A DNA stretch of 60,000 nt. It comes from Nymphaea colorata. Its lineage: Eukaryota > Streptophyta > Magnoliopsida > Nymphaeales > Nymphaeaceae. The stretch spans positions 21,469,716-21,529,715 of the forward strand of contig NC_045144.1 in the NCBI RefSeq assembly GCF_008831285.2. Reading direction: 5' to 3'. Shown here piece after piece: positions 11,841-24,260 of the stretch; the first letter of the stretch is position 1; each line of letters begins with the position of its first letter. A model generated the notes under the pieces. That model was not told where the DNA came from. It saw only the letters and a program-made list of their open reading frames with translations, and ran no database searches. Both the position numbers and the translations under genes were made by a program.

Positions 11841-13665
11841 GTCTCCGGCCACCTAGGATCATACATTTGCTTTTTCACCGTTGATTGAGTCTTGAACGTC
11901 TTGATTGCCTATTAATCTAGTCCAGTTATCTTAAACCTATCACCGTTCACAGTTTAGTTGTCTGCGATTATTTTCAAGGTAACAGTTTGCCGGAAATGTC
12001 TTACACCAGCACGGCCTCAACGTAGTGTTGGTGAAATCAATACATTTACCGACGACCACAGTCCGACCGATGATGAATGTAACACTGAGAGTACTTTCAC
12101 CCACATTTTGTTATCGGCCGTCCGTGAAGATCGACTTTTGCCAGTGACCCAGTTTGAAAGAAATCTCTTCTATAGAAGGAGATGACAGAAAGGAAGACAA
12201 TTTCTAGTGCAATAAGATAAATGTTCTAAACGGACAATTCCTGTCAAAACATAATTAAACATGCATCTAAGATAACTTAGCATACATTTAAGGAAAGGGT
12301 TCGTCATGTGATTTGTACACTCTTCAAATAATATGGATCCAAGATCTTTATAATTTCAAATGCTTCAAATGTAGCTTTTGCCACGCTGTGATTGTTTCCA
12401 ATTTATTTCTTTGGATCTTGTAGAAGTTCTGGAGCCAGAAGTGGAAAACTTGAACCTTCAAATGTAGTTGTTTGTTAATTTGAAAGTTTCCACCAACTCA
12501 TTTTTATAAATCAAACATAACATTTGTTAGGGCATTCCACCAGCAACGTTAGGGCATGATGGAATGGACTTGGTATGAAAACAATACTTTTTGATGAACA
12601 AATAAAAATATGCACAAGTTTTGCCATATATATCGGGCCTTGTATCGTAGCGTTGGCAACTTATCGATACAATGTGTATCGGCCGATACAGACAAATATT
12701 AACGCCATCAGTTTGGTCCTTCGAGGTTCCTTAATGTCACTTAAAGAAAAATTTATACACGATCAAAACATGTTTATACCAGTTAAGATTTGGATCAAGT
12801 GGTCCGAATCCTAACACGTACCAGATCCAACAATTTTTGTTTATACAGGAAAGAGGAAAATCTTTTAATGCAATCAAACGAGAAATGTAGGCTGTGAATA
12901 AAATAGATAGAGAACATGGTTAAATCCCACCGCTGACCATTTAAAAAAATAATAAAATGAGAATTTAAGTCTCACGTATGAATATAAACGAAACAAAAAT
13001 GAAATTATCACAACATGGCCAATTATAGTCAGAACTTTTTTTTTTTTTTTGTGGGAGAAAAAACAACCGTTCACGTAGAAATTAACGACAAAAAAAAAGT
13101 TTCATCCGAGACCAAAGGCAATAATCGGAATGCCATGAAGAAAAAAAATCCTAATATACATCTATATTATAATTCGGAAGATAAAAAACTGCTAAGGAAG
13201 ATTTTCTTTCCTTCTCTATGATCTTAGTTTGTGACACTCCTTATATATATTAAGAATTGTAATTATAAAGATGGCAGTGGGGGTGATCAAGATCAGATCA
13301 GATATGACAAACAAATCCCTGCTTGTCTACTTCTTGGCCTAATATAAGTGATTAATTTATGTCAAGAATGGAACAAAATCCATATGGGAGACCTTCTAAA
13401 TTCTCATTTTTGTTTAACCAGTATAAGAAGCCTCACCTTTTAGCCCTTTGTTAATATATGTGAGAACAAAACTCTGTAAGCATTTACCCAGCAATAATTT
13501 TTGTCACATAGGTCCACTAACTTTTAATTTTGTCATCTCTAATGGAGGTTGCAACCTTTGAGTAGAATATGGTGAAGGTAACAATGCAATCTGGACATGA
13601 TGATAACTTATCATTATTACAAGTACAAAGTCTTTTACCCCTTTATTGAGGTTACTTGATCTCGC
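11841..13665. other. Non-coding interval
   Basis: No supported gene, RNA or element. Short open frames are below chance significance for AT-rich plant DNA. Homopolymer A/T runs occur at 13029-13051 and 13091-13100. Confidence 0.5.
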
Positions 13666-13671
13666 CTGCCA

Positions 13672-13685
13672 TATGTGTGTGTGTG

Positions 13686-13732
<47 letters not shown>
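13672..13732. repeat. (GT)n(GA)n compound microsatellite
   Basis: A short GT run passes into about 21 GA units. Confidence 0.95.
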
Positions 13733-13733
<1 letters not shown>

Positions 13734-13734
13734 G

Positions 13735-14760
13735 GTGAGTACAAAAGCTAGACTCACTAAAAATAACTATTAAAGTGCCTTTTTGTTAATCTAACCTTCT
13801 AGATTTGATATTAAAGATTATTTGATGCGAAACATGTATTAAGTTAGTCATTTTTAATTGAAAAATGCATTTCAATATTAAAAAAATGAATGGCTCTTAC
13901 GTAAACCCTTACGTTTTTAAATAATTATAAAATAATAATAGAATTGAAATTTGAAATTTGATAATAATAAAAAAATATTGTGGACCGTCGCATTGCTTGG
14001 AACTGGATGAAGGGACACGACTTTTGCAAACTTCCTTGTTCTATACAATTTGGGTGAGTGCCTTGAGGGTTCCCCTGTTTTGCTTGTGCACGCGTTGAGT
14101 AAGCGCTGGCTTCATCAGTGGTGGTGTATCCTCACCGAATACATGATGCCCACTGTATGTATGCATTTGCTATACATACACAAATCCTCTCAAGAAATAA
14201 ACATACATTCAGAAACCTGCATACATAATCTACCTGTACATGATTCTCATGACGCTGGTATTCACCTGGTAGATGGAAATGAAGTTTGAAGTCCTCTTTG
14301 GTTGTGTTGATTTATTATGTTATGTGCTTGTTTAATATTCTTCGTTAAAGTTGTTCCCGTTATGCCGTTTCCAGACCTGAAACAGACTTAATAAACTTTA
14401 GATAGGATCATTCGAATGAGGATGGAAAGAGCCTCCTTGCTGACTGGGATCACTCTTTATAGTTAAAGCTGCATTTTTTTCAAGATGACCCAATATGTTA
14501 AAAACCCTAAGAAGTCGTTTGATTGTTGTCCTTTGGGATAGGACAGACAGAACATCCTGTCTATTACACTTACTGTCATGTCCTCATGAACAATGGTGTT
14601 CTTTGTCCACCGTTGGATGATTTTAAGAACAAAACACTACATTCTTCTTGTTCAACATTTGTTTCACATATGTCTATTTTGTCTGTTCTGTCCATCCTGT
14701 CTGACATTTGTTTCCGTTATGTATGATCTATCCATTCTGTCCGATATTTTTGTCTTTCAT
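13735..14760. other. Non-coding interval
   Basis: Nothing recognisable. Around 14520-14760 the sequence is rich in CTGTC/GACAG words and begins GTCGTTTGATTGTTGTCC, reminiscent of MITE termini in plants, but no matching opposite terminus or target duplication was found. Confidence 0.4.
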
Positions 14761-14762
14761 GG

Positions 14763-14902
14763 TCAGTTTTGTCTAGTGTTTATTTATGTTCTGTTCAAAC
14801 TAAAGACAAAACTTTTTAAGGTGAGTAAATTGTCAGTTATGTCTAGTGTTTGTTTATGTTCTGTTGGAACTAAAGGCAAAACTTTTTAAGGTGAGTAATA
14901 TA
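14763..14902. repeat. 70-bp tandem duplication
   Basis: Two adjacent copies, each with TGTCTAGTGTT and AAACTTTTTAAGGTGAGTAA at exactly 70-bp offset, differing at a handful of positions. Confidence 0.85.
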
Positions 14903-15251
14903 TTTGGCTCAGGAAATTCGTTGAGAGGTTGAAACCATACCCTTTTTTTCTCCCGTCCTTCTTCTTCCATTTACCTTTGGAATCTATAGTTGTTTTAGAA
15001 TGTGGGTGATCTTATGACTACTTCTCTCATATACCGTTTGTATGTCAAAAGAGTAGTGCCCACGAGAATTAAACGACAAACCGAGCACTCAATGCCAACC
15101 AGCTAATTGTTTTCCTATTACCCAAATAAAACGCATGTAATATACTATAATATGTTATTTTTTTGTTGAAAAATATCTCCTCCCAATTCAATTTTGATAA
15201 CGTAGTGTACAAGCAGCACCAATGCATTAAGAAAGAAAAAAGAAATTCCTA

Positions 15252-15277
15252 CTTGTTCTAAGAGTCACCTACCTACA

Positions 15278-15323
<46 letters not shown>

Positions 15324-15337
15324 ACTCTTAGAACAAG
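15252..15337. repeat. 16-bp perfect inverted repeat around a TA core
   Basis: CTTGTTCTAAGAGTCA at 15252-15267 is the exact reverse complement of 15322-15337, with a (TA)n core between. The element could extrude as a hairpin; it may be a tiny foldback MITE or a microsatellite-associated palindrome. Confidence 0.75.
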
Positions 15338-15429
15338 CAAGAATTATCTTGGAAGTTGATCTTTTCAAAATGAAAAAATTAGAGAAGATCAAGGAGAAAA
15401 TTTTTTTCATTACTGTTGGTAATTTCTTA

Positions 15430-15860
<431 letters not shown>

Positions 15861-16371
15861 CCCTCTTCAATCATTTATATTCTAATTCGTAAGTTATGTC
15901 TGTCGTTGGAAAGAAATTTAGGTTACCTGCCGGATTAGACCCACGGCTGCCGGCTCCTGACCTTTTAGCTAACTTTCTTCCTCCCAAATAATTTATGCCC
16001 GGCCACCACAAGAATGGACTCTCTCTCCCCACTTGCAGGCGACTACCCTTGGCCACTCCCGCCGGCCGCCAATTGAATAAAGGCCTCTCACCTTTGTTTA
16101 AAAATTCATGCATGGTGGGAAGTAGAGAATCTTCATGGCTGACATATATATCACAACTCTGTGAATGCATGGATGTAGAGCTTTCATGGCCCGCAAGACC
16201 ATGGCAATTTTAGTCCCGAGCAATTGGTTATCAATATATATTTCTTTGTACTTATCTCCCCGCCGTCCAACCCTATGGCCTCCTCACTTATTGATCGGCC
16301 ATGTTGTCATTGGATTTCACCCCACAAAATTTGCTACTCACAAGTACTTCAAGATGATTAAGTTTAAGCAC

Positions 16372-16590
16372 ACTGGCACAGAGGAAGTGCTCTGTCCGCT
16401 AAGAACCCGGGTCGAGTCCTTGGGCATCACCTGCCCTCTCCAGACGTGCTTCAGTCCCTGGCCCATAAAAGGGCCCGAAGCAAGCTCAGTTCACCCAGGG
16501 GGGAGGGTGACGAGGGAGGGCCTGTGGCCTCTCTTAGAGCGGTGGAATGAACCACTCACCCTAAAAAAGAAAGAAAAAAAAATCAAATAT
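16372..16590 (+). mobile_element. SINE (tRNA-derived, polymerase III type)
   Basis: This stretch interrupts R between AAGATGATTAAG and ATCAAATATTGAAG, which are nearly contiguous in the array copies. It contains a B-box-like GGGTCGAGTCC at about 16410, an upstream A-box-like region, a roughly 180-bp body and an A-rich tail (AAAAAAGAAAGAAAAAAAAA). These are the marks of a tRNA-derived SINE. The target duplication is not clear by eye, so the exact ends are approximate. Confidence 0.6.
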
Positions 16591-16613
16591 TGAAGAAAAA
16601 TACTATTCTTATC

Positions 16614-16616
<3 letters not shown>

Positions 16617-16657
<41 letters not shown>
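16617..16657. repeat. (TA)n microsatellite
   Basis: About 20 TA units just downstream of the SINE tail. Confidence 0.95.
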
Positions 16658-16659
<2 letters not shown>

Positions 16660-16860
16660 AGAAAGAAAATTGGTAAATACCAGGCCACTTACATACAGAC
16701 CCATTAAAAAAGGTCAACCGTAAGCATGCTCACTTTGAGGACAACGTCTATGAGTACTGATGGATGGGCAAAACCATTGGTATAGCCAACGCAATATACA
16801 TACCAAAATGTCCGTCAGTACAAGCTGTGATATACTGAAAAACTAATGAAATACAATGTC

Positions 16861-17570
16861 AACCACGCCCACTAGTAAAAATTGACTCATACTGATGAAC
16901 CTTCGGACTAACCTAACCATCAGTGGAGCCTTTAGTGACATCATGTACACTGACGGATTGCCATTACCTTCAGAATAAGTATTACTCACGGTCTTTGGCT
17001 TTTTAGTGATGATAGTCATTTTTGTTGTGATAGATTGATAGAAACATAACATTTTGTTACTGTTGCCGAATGGCCCCCTTATTATAAAAATCAAGATATA
17101 ATAAGATATAAATTAGCTAAGAAATGATCACAAGAGGAAATTTTTTGTGCATGCCACCATGCCAACTTGTGCGGGAGTTTGGTGTGGCTAACATCAACAA
17201 TTGCTCGCACCAACCCAAACAAATTGCCTAATTATGTATTGATAATTCTATAATTTTGACATATTTCTATACAGGTGCTCTATAAAGTTCAAAATTTAAA
17301 TTGTCGATACCCTTTTACTAAAATTTCTAGCTCGGCCACAGCTATGAACTTCATTGTAGCGGGTGCCCAAAGTATGCCAAATGGTACTGTAATGAGAATC
17401 CCAGACCAACAATTTTTCCATTTTTTTCCTCATTTTTCTAAAAAAAGAGTTGATTGACATGTACCTGGAGCTTCTTGGACTTCTTATGTGAACTTTGTCA
17501 GGGAGTTGCAAATCATCTTTTATTAATGCTCTTTGTACACTTTGCTGCACAGAACATGTTACCAACGTTC
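16861..17570. other. Non-coding interval
   Basis: No gene or element could be supported. A CCCACTAGTAAAAATTG motif near 16867 and repeated CTGACGG/CCGTCAG words recall CACTA-type subterminal repeats, but no paired terminus was found. Confidence 0.35.
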
Positions 17571-17599
17571 TCAAATTTTGCTAGTTTGAGTTACAATAC

Positions 17600-18215
17600 A
17601 AGTTACTGCCCAAGAAAGAAAATGTAGAACTAATAGATGCTTTGCTTTCTTAAGAGTCACCACCGACTCAAGAGTCATCACCGACTCTCATTAAGCCTCC
17701 TCTTTTATGTCGGTGCATGTGTAATGATTACATGAAATAAAAAAAATGAGAAAAAAGGAAAAATGAGAAAGTGGTGGATTTTCTACCACCAACTAAGTAA
17801 TCCCAATAAATAGGGGATGATCCATGTTGAGGGGTACGTGTGAAAAAGAGTGAGCGTGGGTGAAAAAATTGTGAGGTTGAGTGATCTTGGGTGCTCACTT
17901 TGTCAGTTGGGGTGTGTGCTCAATTTATGAGCTGGAGAGTGTTAGCTCCTGTGTTCACTTTGTGAACTCGAGTTAAAGTTACAAAACTCGAGATTTAAAG
18001 TTTCAAGTGTATGTTGCAAGGCGTTGGGTGTGTTAGCTCACTGCGTGAGCCGAGGTGAGTTTTCTTAAGCCCTCCTTTGTAATATCCAGTTTGATAAATA
18101 AATAGTTTAAGTATGTTTTGTTAAAGTTATTATTGAGTATCATTTTGAACGTCGAGATTGCAGGATTTTCTCCGCATAAATTCGAGTTTGTAGCTGAGTT
18201 ATATTTAGGGCCCGC
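17600..18215 (+). mobile_element. Solo LTR of the copia family seen at 58.6-60 kb
   Basis: Aligns in the same orientation with 58560-59212, the LTR that precedes a primer binding site and gag. Shared landmarks are GTAATGATTACA, GTTCACTTYGTGAACTCGAG, GTGAGCCGAGGTGAGTTTTC and AAAGTTATTATTGAG. The alignment stops at the GGGCCC motif near 18210. No primer binding site or coding sequence follows, so this is a solo LTR, probably left by LTR-LTR recombination. The left end is uncertain within about 60 bp. Confidence 0.75.
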
Positions 18216-18644
18216 ATTACGTTAGCTTAAAAGTGATGGATGATATTCCAGAACTTGGAAACCTTCAGTTTATGGTTTTGCCTCCATTTTGTCGGCGATT
18301 AAGGTGGGGGAACTACTATTTTAACAGTTGCTTAGGTCTCCCAATGTTAGTGTGGAACTTTTCATGGTTTGATTTCTCTTTTTCGGTTATTTTTTCCAGT
18401 ACGATTATGAAAGCAGCTTAATTCCACTATTCGGCTATATTAAATTGGCAGCAGCTTCAAACCTCCTGTTTGTGAAATTGTTTATGCATGCCGGGCATCT
18501 AAAGAACAAAATTTCAGATGAGAAGAATTGAATATTGTTGATGACATTGAATTTTTCTGTATTATACTTTGATGGATAATTTTTTTTTTTGCATGATCAA
18601 CAATGAAAATTAAATTTTAGAAATTTTTTCCTTCCTAATTCTAT
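18216..18644. other. Unique sequence left of the array
   Basis: A short non-coding stretch between the solo LTR and the abrupt start of array homology. Nothing recognised. Confidence 0.4.
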
Positions 18645-19205
18645 TTGACAACTGGGCTAAGATTTGATGGAATAATGGCGGGATCCTTGAGATGAGCGGT
18701 GGGCCGGGAGACCCACAGCTGCCTTCTCATGGCCTTTTGGCTGGCTTTTTTCCTCCCAATTAAGTTATGCCTGGCCACCACAAGAATGGTCTTCCGGCCT
18801 TTTAGCTGACTTTTCACCTCCCAATTGATTTATGTTTGGCCACCACAAGAATGGCCTCTTTCTCCCCACTTGCAGGCGGCTACCCTTGGCCACTCCAGTC
18901 AATTGAATGAAGGCCTCCCAACATTCCTTAGAAATCCATGCATGGTGGGAAGTAGAGAATCTTCATAGCATAATGCACAAGCATATACATCACAACTCTG
19001 TGAATGCACGCATGTAGAGCTCTCATGGCCCACAAAACCACGGCAATTATTTAGTCCCCAGTAATTGGGTATCCACATATATTTCCTTGAACTTGTCTCC
19101 CGCCACCAAACCCTAGGGCCTCCTCACTTAATGATCGGCCATGTTGTCATTCGATTTTGCCCCTCAAAATTGCCAATGGCAAGTACTTCAAGATGATTAA
19201 TTTTA
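18645..19205 (+). repeat. Repeat R(+), U1 copy
   Basis: Runs from TTGACAACTGGGC to the ACTTCAAGATG motif. It contains a local 65-bp tandem duplication (about 18731-18860, twice CCACCACAAGAATGG) that the R(-) copies and the isolated copy at 15.9 kb lack. Equivalent direct copies are at 30577, 36518, 42419 and 48318. Its first bases are the left boundary of the whole array. Confidence 0.85.
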
Positions 19206-19682
19206 TTTTCAATTGTTGAAGAAAGATACTATTCCGAGGAAAGTTGGTAAATACCTAGGTAAGAGACAAAAACCAAGCTCGCTTTGACGACATTATCCGT
19301 CACTAAAAAAGTTGCGATGTACTGAGGGATGGGCAAAACCATTGCTATAACCAACGAAATATAGGAATGAAATTGTCAGTCTGTAGAAGCTGTGACATAC
19401 TGAAAAACTAATGAAAACAACGCTAAAAGAGATCGAGAAAAAGAATTAACAAATTTTATGAATAAATAATTTTACATTCTTGAACAGCGTAGAATGTTCT
19501 TCATTAAGAAAATTGTCCAATCACCTCTTTCGTGCTAGATATTTTTCTGGTGAGGGTAACAGCCTTGATTCGAGCTTATAACAGAAATATCATTGTAGAC
19601 AACCACGACTCATACCATGAAACTCCTGCATCAACCTTTCACAGAGCAGTCATATCCTCACAATCCACTTTCTTAACAAGAC
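19206..19682. other. U1 spacer left of the copia element
   Basis: Non-coding; matches 31138-31614 of U2. It continues R-like homology with the isolated copy at 16660-16860 and then becomes array-specific. Confidence 0.6.
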
Positions 19683-19687
19683 ATTAG

Positions 19688-20056
19688 TGTAAGATATCAA
19701 AATGAAGAAATAATTAAAGGGACAAAAATTTTTAAAGTGGTTCAGCCAATAGGCCTACGTCCACTAGTCTATCATTTCTTGCTTGCCTTCCTTTGGTGGA
19801 GAGGCTCATTTATATACAGGAGTTACATAAGGGGTCTCTAGTTCCCAAGAGACATGACTTTTCATCTTTCAACATACATGACTTTTCATCCCTCAAGAGA
19901 CATGACTTTTCATCTCTCAAGGGACATGTCTTTTCATTTCCTAAGAGACATGACTTTTCATCTTCCAACAGACATGACTTTTCATCTCTCAAGAGATATG
20001 ACTTTTCATCTCCCAAGTAGTACACATTGAGAGCCTTCTTGGTGTTTCTGTTAACA
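19688..20056 (-). repeat. 3' LTR of the copia element
   Basis: 369 bp; on the element strand it starts TGTTAACAG and ends in TTACA. Its partner is 24261-24629. It contains seven 24-bp subrepeats. Confidence 0.95.
19849..20016 (-). repeat. Seven 24-bp tandem subrepeats inside the LTR
   Basis: Exact 24-bp period, 7 copies (168 bp), core ACATGACTTTTCATC on the + strand. An identical arrangement lies at 24422-24589 in the other LTR. Because 24 is a multiple of three, the stretch reads as an eight-residue DEKSCLL-type repeat and lets the pol frame run on into the LTR. The position in the upstream part of the LTR suggests a U3 enhancer-like array, which is inference. Confidence 0.95.
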
Positions 20057-20066
20057 TCCCCCCGCA
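20057..20066 (-). promoter_or_regulatory. Polypurine tract
   Basis: On the element strand a GCGGGGGGA run directly precedes the 3' LTR start TGTTAACA. This is the expected site for plus-strand DNA priming. Confidence 0.85.
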
Positions 20067-23000
20067 AGCTCAATGCTCCAACAATGAGATTGAGCTTGTT
20101 AATTATTTGATAATGGTGCTGCTTACTAAGTGGCTTAATTAAAATATCAGCAACCTGATCTTTGGAAGAGATGTACTCAATTTTCAAATCTCCTTTAGCC
20201 AATTTTTCTCGAACAAAATGAAGGTCAATCTCTATGTGTTTGCTGCGACTATGATACACAGGATGAGCTGCAAGATAGGTTGCGCCGATGTTGTCGCACC
20301 ATAATATGGGAGGTTGTGATTGATCAACACAAAGTTCTTTTAATTAAAATTGTAACCACATGATTTCAGCAGTAGTATTGGCAATGGATCGATACTCAGC
20401 CTCAGTGCTAGAACGAGAGACAACTGACTGCTTTTTAGCACTCCATGAAACTAGATTGGATCCAATAAACACTGCATATCCACCTGTAGAGCGTCTATCA
20501 TCAAGACATCCTGCCCAATCTGCATCACTGTAAGCATTAATATTTAAAACTGAACTAGGTATAATAACAAGGCCATAATCAATAGTGTGATTCAAATATC
20601 TTAGGATTCTCTTTACGGCAATCCAATGGGCATCAGTAGGATGATGCATGTATTGACAAACTTTGTTGACAGCATAAGAGATGTCTGGACGAGTCACAGT
20701 AGAGTATTGAAGAGCGCCAACAATGCTGCGATAAAGAGTTGGATCATAAAAATTTGATCCAGTTTGAGCAGATAAAGCAGGGGAGCATGCCATGGGAGTT
20801 GAAACTCCCTTAGCTCCAAGCATATTTGTTCTTTTGAGAAGCTCGAATATGTACTTCCTTTGAGACAATATTAGCTTATTGTCAATTCTTTTTGCTTCTA
20901 TGCCCAAAAAGAAATGAAGCTCACCCAGATCTTTAATGGCGAACTCACTTTTGAATTGACAAATAATTTAGTGAATATATTCTGGTGAGCTTCCTGTTAT
21001 GATCATGTCATCCACGTATACCAAAACATATAGAAGTATTTCTCTTTTTCTCAAAATAAAAAGAGATGAATCTGTTTGAGCCCCTTTAAAGCCAAGATTT
21101 TGGAGGAATAGACTAAGACGGGCAAACCATGCCCTAGGAGCCTGTTTTAAACCATATAAAGCACGTTCAAGCTTGCATACATGATTTGGGAAAGAATGAT
21201 TTTGAAATCCGGGTGGTTGAGCCATATAAACTTCTTCTGAAATAGATCCATATAGGAATGCATTTTGAATATCCAGCTGATGTATTTTCCATTTGTGACT
21301 AATAGAAATAGTCAATACTGTCCGAATTGTAGTAGGCTTCACAACAGGGCTGAAGGTTTCAGTATAGTCAATTCCTTCTTTTTGACTATATCCCTTGGCA
21401 ACGAGTCTAGCCTTGTATCTTTCCAATGATCCATCTGCCTTTCGCTTGATTTTGAACACCCATTTACATCCTACAATGTGTTTGGCTTCTTTCTTTGGAA
21501 CAAGTTTCCAAGTATTGTTTCGAATAAGAGCATCATATTCTTCTTGCATGGCCTTCCTCCAATTTTCATCTTCATATGCTTCCTTGAAACTTGAGGGTTC
21601 TTTGTCTTCAAGAAGAGTGGAGACAAGAGCTCTTGGAAGAGAGTGTTTGCTAGAAAAATATGTATGGAACTCATTGTATTTAGAATTATGTTTGAAGATT
21701 CCCCCTTGAGATCTAGTAGTCATAGGATGGACTCGTTCTTGATTTGGTTCATTTTCATTGGATTGGGTAGGCTCCTCATTTTCAAGAGTTTCAGGTTGAG
21801 ATTCACTATTTGTTTCAGACTGAAGTAAGGGTTCCTCTGAAGTTGTGGAGGTACTAGATGATGGTATTGTAGGGTTTGAGAACTGATATTCATGAGGGGA
21901 GGTTAAAATTATATCTTGGTTTTGAGTTTCTAGATCTTGAGTTCTAGTTTCTTGAGTATCAATAAAAGGAAATTTTTTCTCATTAAATTGGACATGTCTC
22001 GAAATATAGATTTTACGGGTTCGTACACCCAAACAATAATATCCTTTATGTTGAGGAGCATAACCCAAGAAAACACATCTTTCAGAATGGTAATCTAATT
22101 TATTTTTCTGATAAGCTCTTAAACAAGGAAAGCATTCACATCCAACGATTTTCAGGAAGCCATAGTCAGGTTTCTCTTTGAACAATTTTTCCAAAGGAGA
22201 AGCAAAATCAAGAATCTTGGTTGGCATTCGGTTAATCAAATATACAGCAGTACAAAAAGCATATGACCAAAAGTTCTTAGGAATATTACCTTCTGCCATT
22301 AGAGATAAACCTGTTTCAACAATATGTTTATGTCTCCTTTCAGCTGCTCCATTTTGTTCAGGGGTATGAGGACATGATATTCTATGTCCAATCCCATTAT
22401 CGACAAGATATGATTGAAGCCCTTGAAATTTTCCTCCCCAATCTGAGTGAAAATATTTTATCTTGTGCCCAGTGAGATTTTCAGAAAGTGCCTTGAAAGC
22501 TTTAAAAACATGACTGACATCTGATTTTTTTTTCATCAAATAAATCCAAGTATATCTTGAAAACGCATCCATAAAAATCACATAGTACTTAAAACCATTC
22601 ACACTCTTCACTGGGGCTGGACCCCATACATCAGAATAAATGAGTTCAAGCGGGCATTTCACCTTACTTGAAATAACATTAAATGGAAGTTTATGACTCT
22701 TAGCTTTTTGACAAGCTTCACACAAATAATTTAAACAATCATCATAATAAGACAAATCATACTTGTTCAAAACCTTCTTAACAATGGAAAATGAAGGGTG
22801 ACCAAGTCTTTTGTGCCACTGCCCAATAGTATGTCTTTCTCCAAGTTGTGCTTCCTTTTTTCTGCTACTAAGGTCAATCTTATATAGCCCATCACTGCTC
22901 GTTCCTTGATGAAGAATTTTTCCCGTTCCCTGCTGCTTAACATAGCACATATTAGGATGAAACTCAAAATAGACTCCATTATCCTTAGAAAAACGTTGTA

Positions 23001-24242
23001 CAAATAACAAGTTTCTTGTTATTTTGGGCACATGAAGGAGATCATTTAAAACTAAATTTTGAGATGTCTTTGAAGAACCAATATGAAAAATTCTCAAACC
23101 TGATCCATCTCCGATTTTTACTGCATCTCCACCTTTGTATTTGGCATGAATGGACAAGTTATTGATATCATTGGTGATGTGATGAGTCGCACCGGAGTCA
23201 GGATACCAATTGTCATCTCCAATGTCTTGATTCAGAGTGCTAGAAGAAACTGCATGATATGCTTGAGGAGGCGTTATCTCTTTTTCTTTAAGCAAGTTAG
23301 TATATGACCAACAAAACTTTGCAATATGACTAACTTTTCCACATATTTGGCACACAAAACGATCACCTTTGTATTGGTCACTTTTCCGGACTCCTCCTCT
23401 AGATTGATAGTTGTTTCTACCACGACCTCTGTAGTTGGTTTGCTTGTTGTAAACTTGTTTTGAGGCAATATTCGCAGCCGGCATAATAGATTCAAAAGTT
23501 TGAGAATCATCTTCTTTTAAGTTGGCTTCTTGTATGAGAAGAAGCCCATGAAGTTCGTTCAAAGAGACATGGTCCTTTCGAGTTTCCATACTGACTTTAA
23601 AAGCAAGATATTCACTTGGCAATCCTCTAAGAATTTGAAGAACAAGATCATCTTCATCAACAGATTTGGATGCAATGGCTAATTGATGAGCAATAGATTT
23701 TGCTTTGTTTATATAAACATCGATAGAACTAGACCCCTTTTTCAAATATTGAAACTGTGATTTTAACTGCATTATTCGAGCCCTAGATTGAGTGGCATAT
23801 GACTGCCTAAGAGCGCTCCAAACTTCTAGAGAGGTTTTTAAACCAATAATTTCGGTATGTATTGCTTCAGATAGAAAGGACTTAATCCAACTCAAAAGTA
23901 GTTGATCATTTCTCAACCATTCAATATATTCTGAACTAATTTCAGTTGTTCCATTTCTAAACATTGATGGAGCAGGTTTGCTTCCATCAATATATCCCAT
24001 AAGACCAAATGAGATCAAAATTGAAGTGAATTGAGATTCCCAAATAAGATAATTTTCAGCATTTAACTTGATGGTGAGGAAATGCTGTAAATTGCTTGGG
24101 CACTGAAGAGGAGAAGCAAGAAAATTCATACCCGTATCAGAGTTGACTCCTGTATTTGATGATGCTTCTTGATTTGCTATGAGAATGAAACGCGGCAACA
24201 CAAGATGTAATCCTTAGGATCTAGCAGCAACACTAACAAGGA

Positions 24243-24260
24243 CCAGTGGCTCTGATACCA
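24243..24260 (-). promoter_or_regulatory. Primer binding site for initiator-Met tRNA
   Basis: On the element strand TGGTATCAGAGCCACTGG begins immediately after the 5' LTR and is complementary to the 3' end of initiator methionine tRNA, the usual primer of plant copia elements. Confidence 0.9.

Larger units (their letters stand above)
15936..16860 (+). repeat. Repeat R, isolated copy interrupted by a SINE
   Basis: Matches the R sequence of the tandem array (for example 18690-19420) from CCGGATTAGACCCACGGCTG onwards, including CCACCACAAGAATGG, GGTGGGAAGTAGAGAATCTT and GATCGGCCATGTTGTCATT. The extreme start of R is missing. Interruptions are the SINE at 16372-16590 and a TA run. It is clearly more diverged than the copies inside the array. 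Confidence 0.8.
19810..24201 (-). pseudogene. copia Gag-Pol polyprotein with two in-frame stops
   Basis: One continuous minus-strand frame from 24201 covers all domains. In the first 1077 codons: Gag with a UBN2-like region (about 1-230), a CX2CX4HX4C zinc knuckle (about 284-297), aspartic protease with DSGA (about 335), integrase zinc-binding HKRLGHP...CEAC (about 463-496), integrase catalytic core (SDVWGP, then SDWGGKF, then PEQNG; about 524-613), and reverse transcriptase ending in YVDD (about 1064). A TAA at 20968-20970 follows. The same frame resumes with RT/RNase H (ADWAGC and SSTEAEY motifs) until a second TAA at 20344-20346, then continues through the C-terminal part into the 3' LTR. 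No frameshift is present; only the two nonsense codons break it. Replication would need proteins from another copy. Confidence 0.95.

Noticed and set aside
16861-17100. CACTA transposon terminus
   Set aside because: A CACTAGTAAAAA word and CCGTCAG repeats are suggestive, but no opposite end, 3-bp duplication or transposase was found.
19793-20020. CRISPR-like array of short direct repeats
   Set aside because: The 24-bp repeats are contiguous with no spacers, lie inside a retrotransposon LTR and occur identically in both LTRs.
21395-23510. Several small frames on both strands within the copia element
   Set aside because: All overlap the long Gag-Pol frame in other frames and show no homology of their own.
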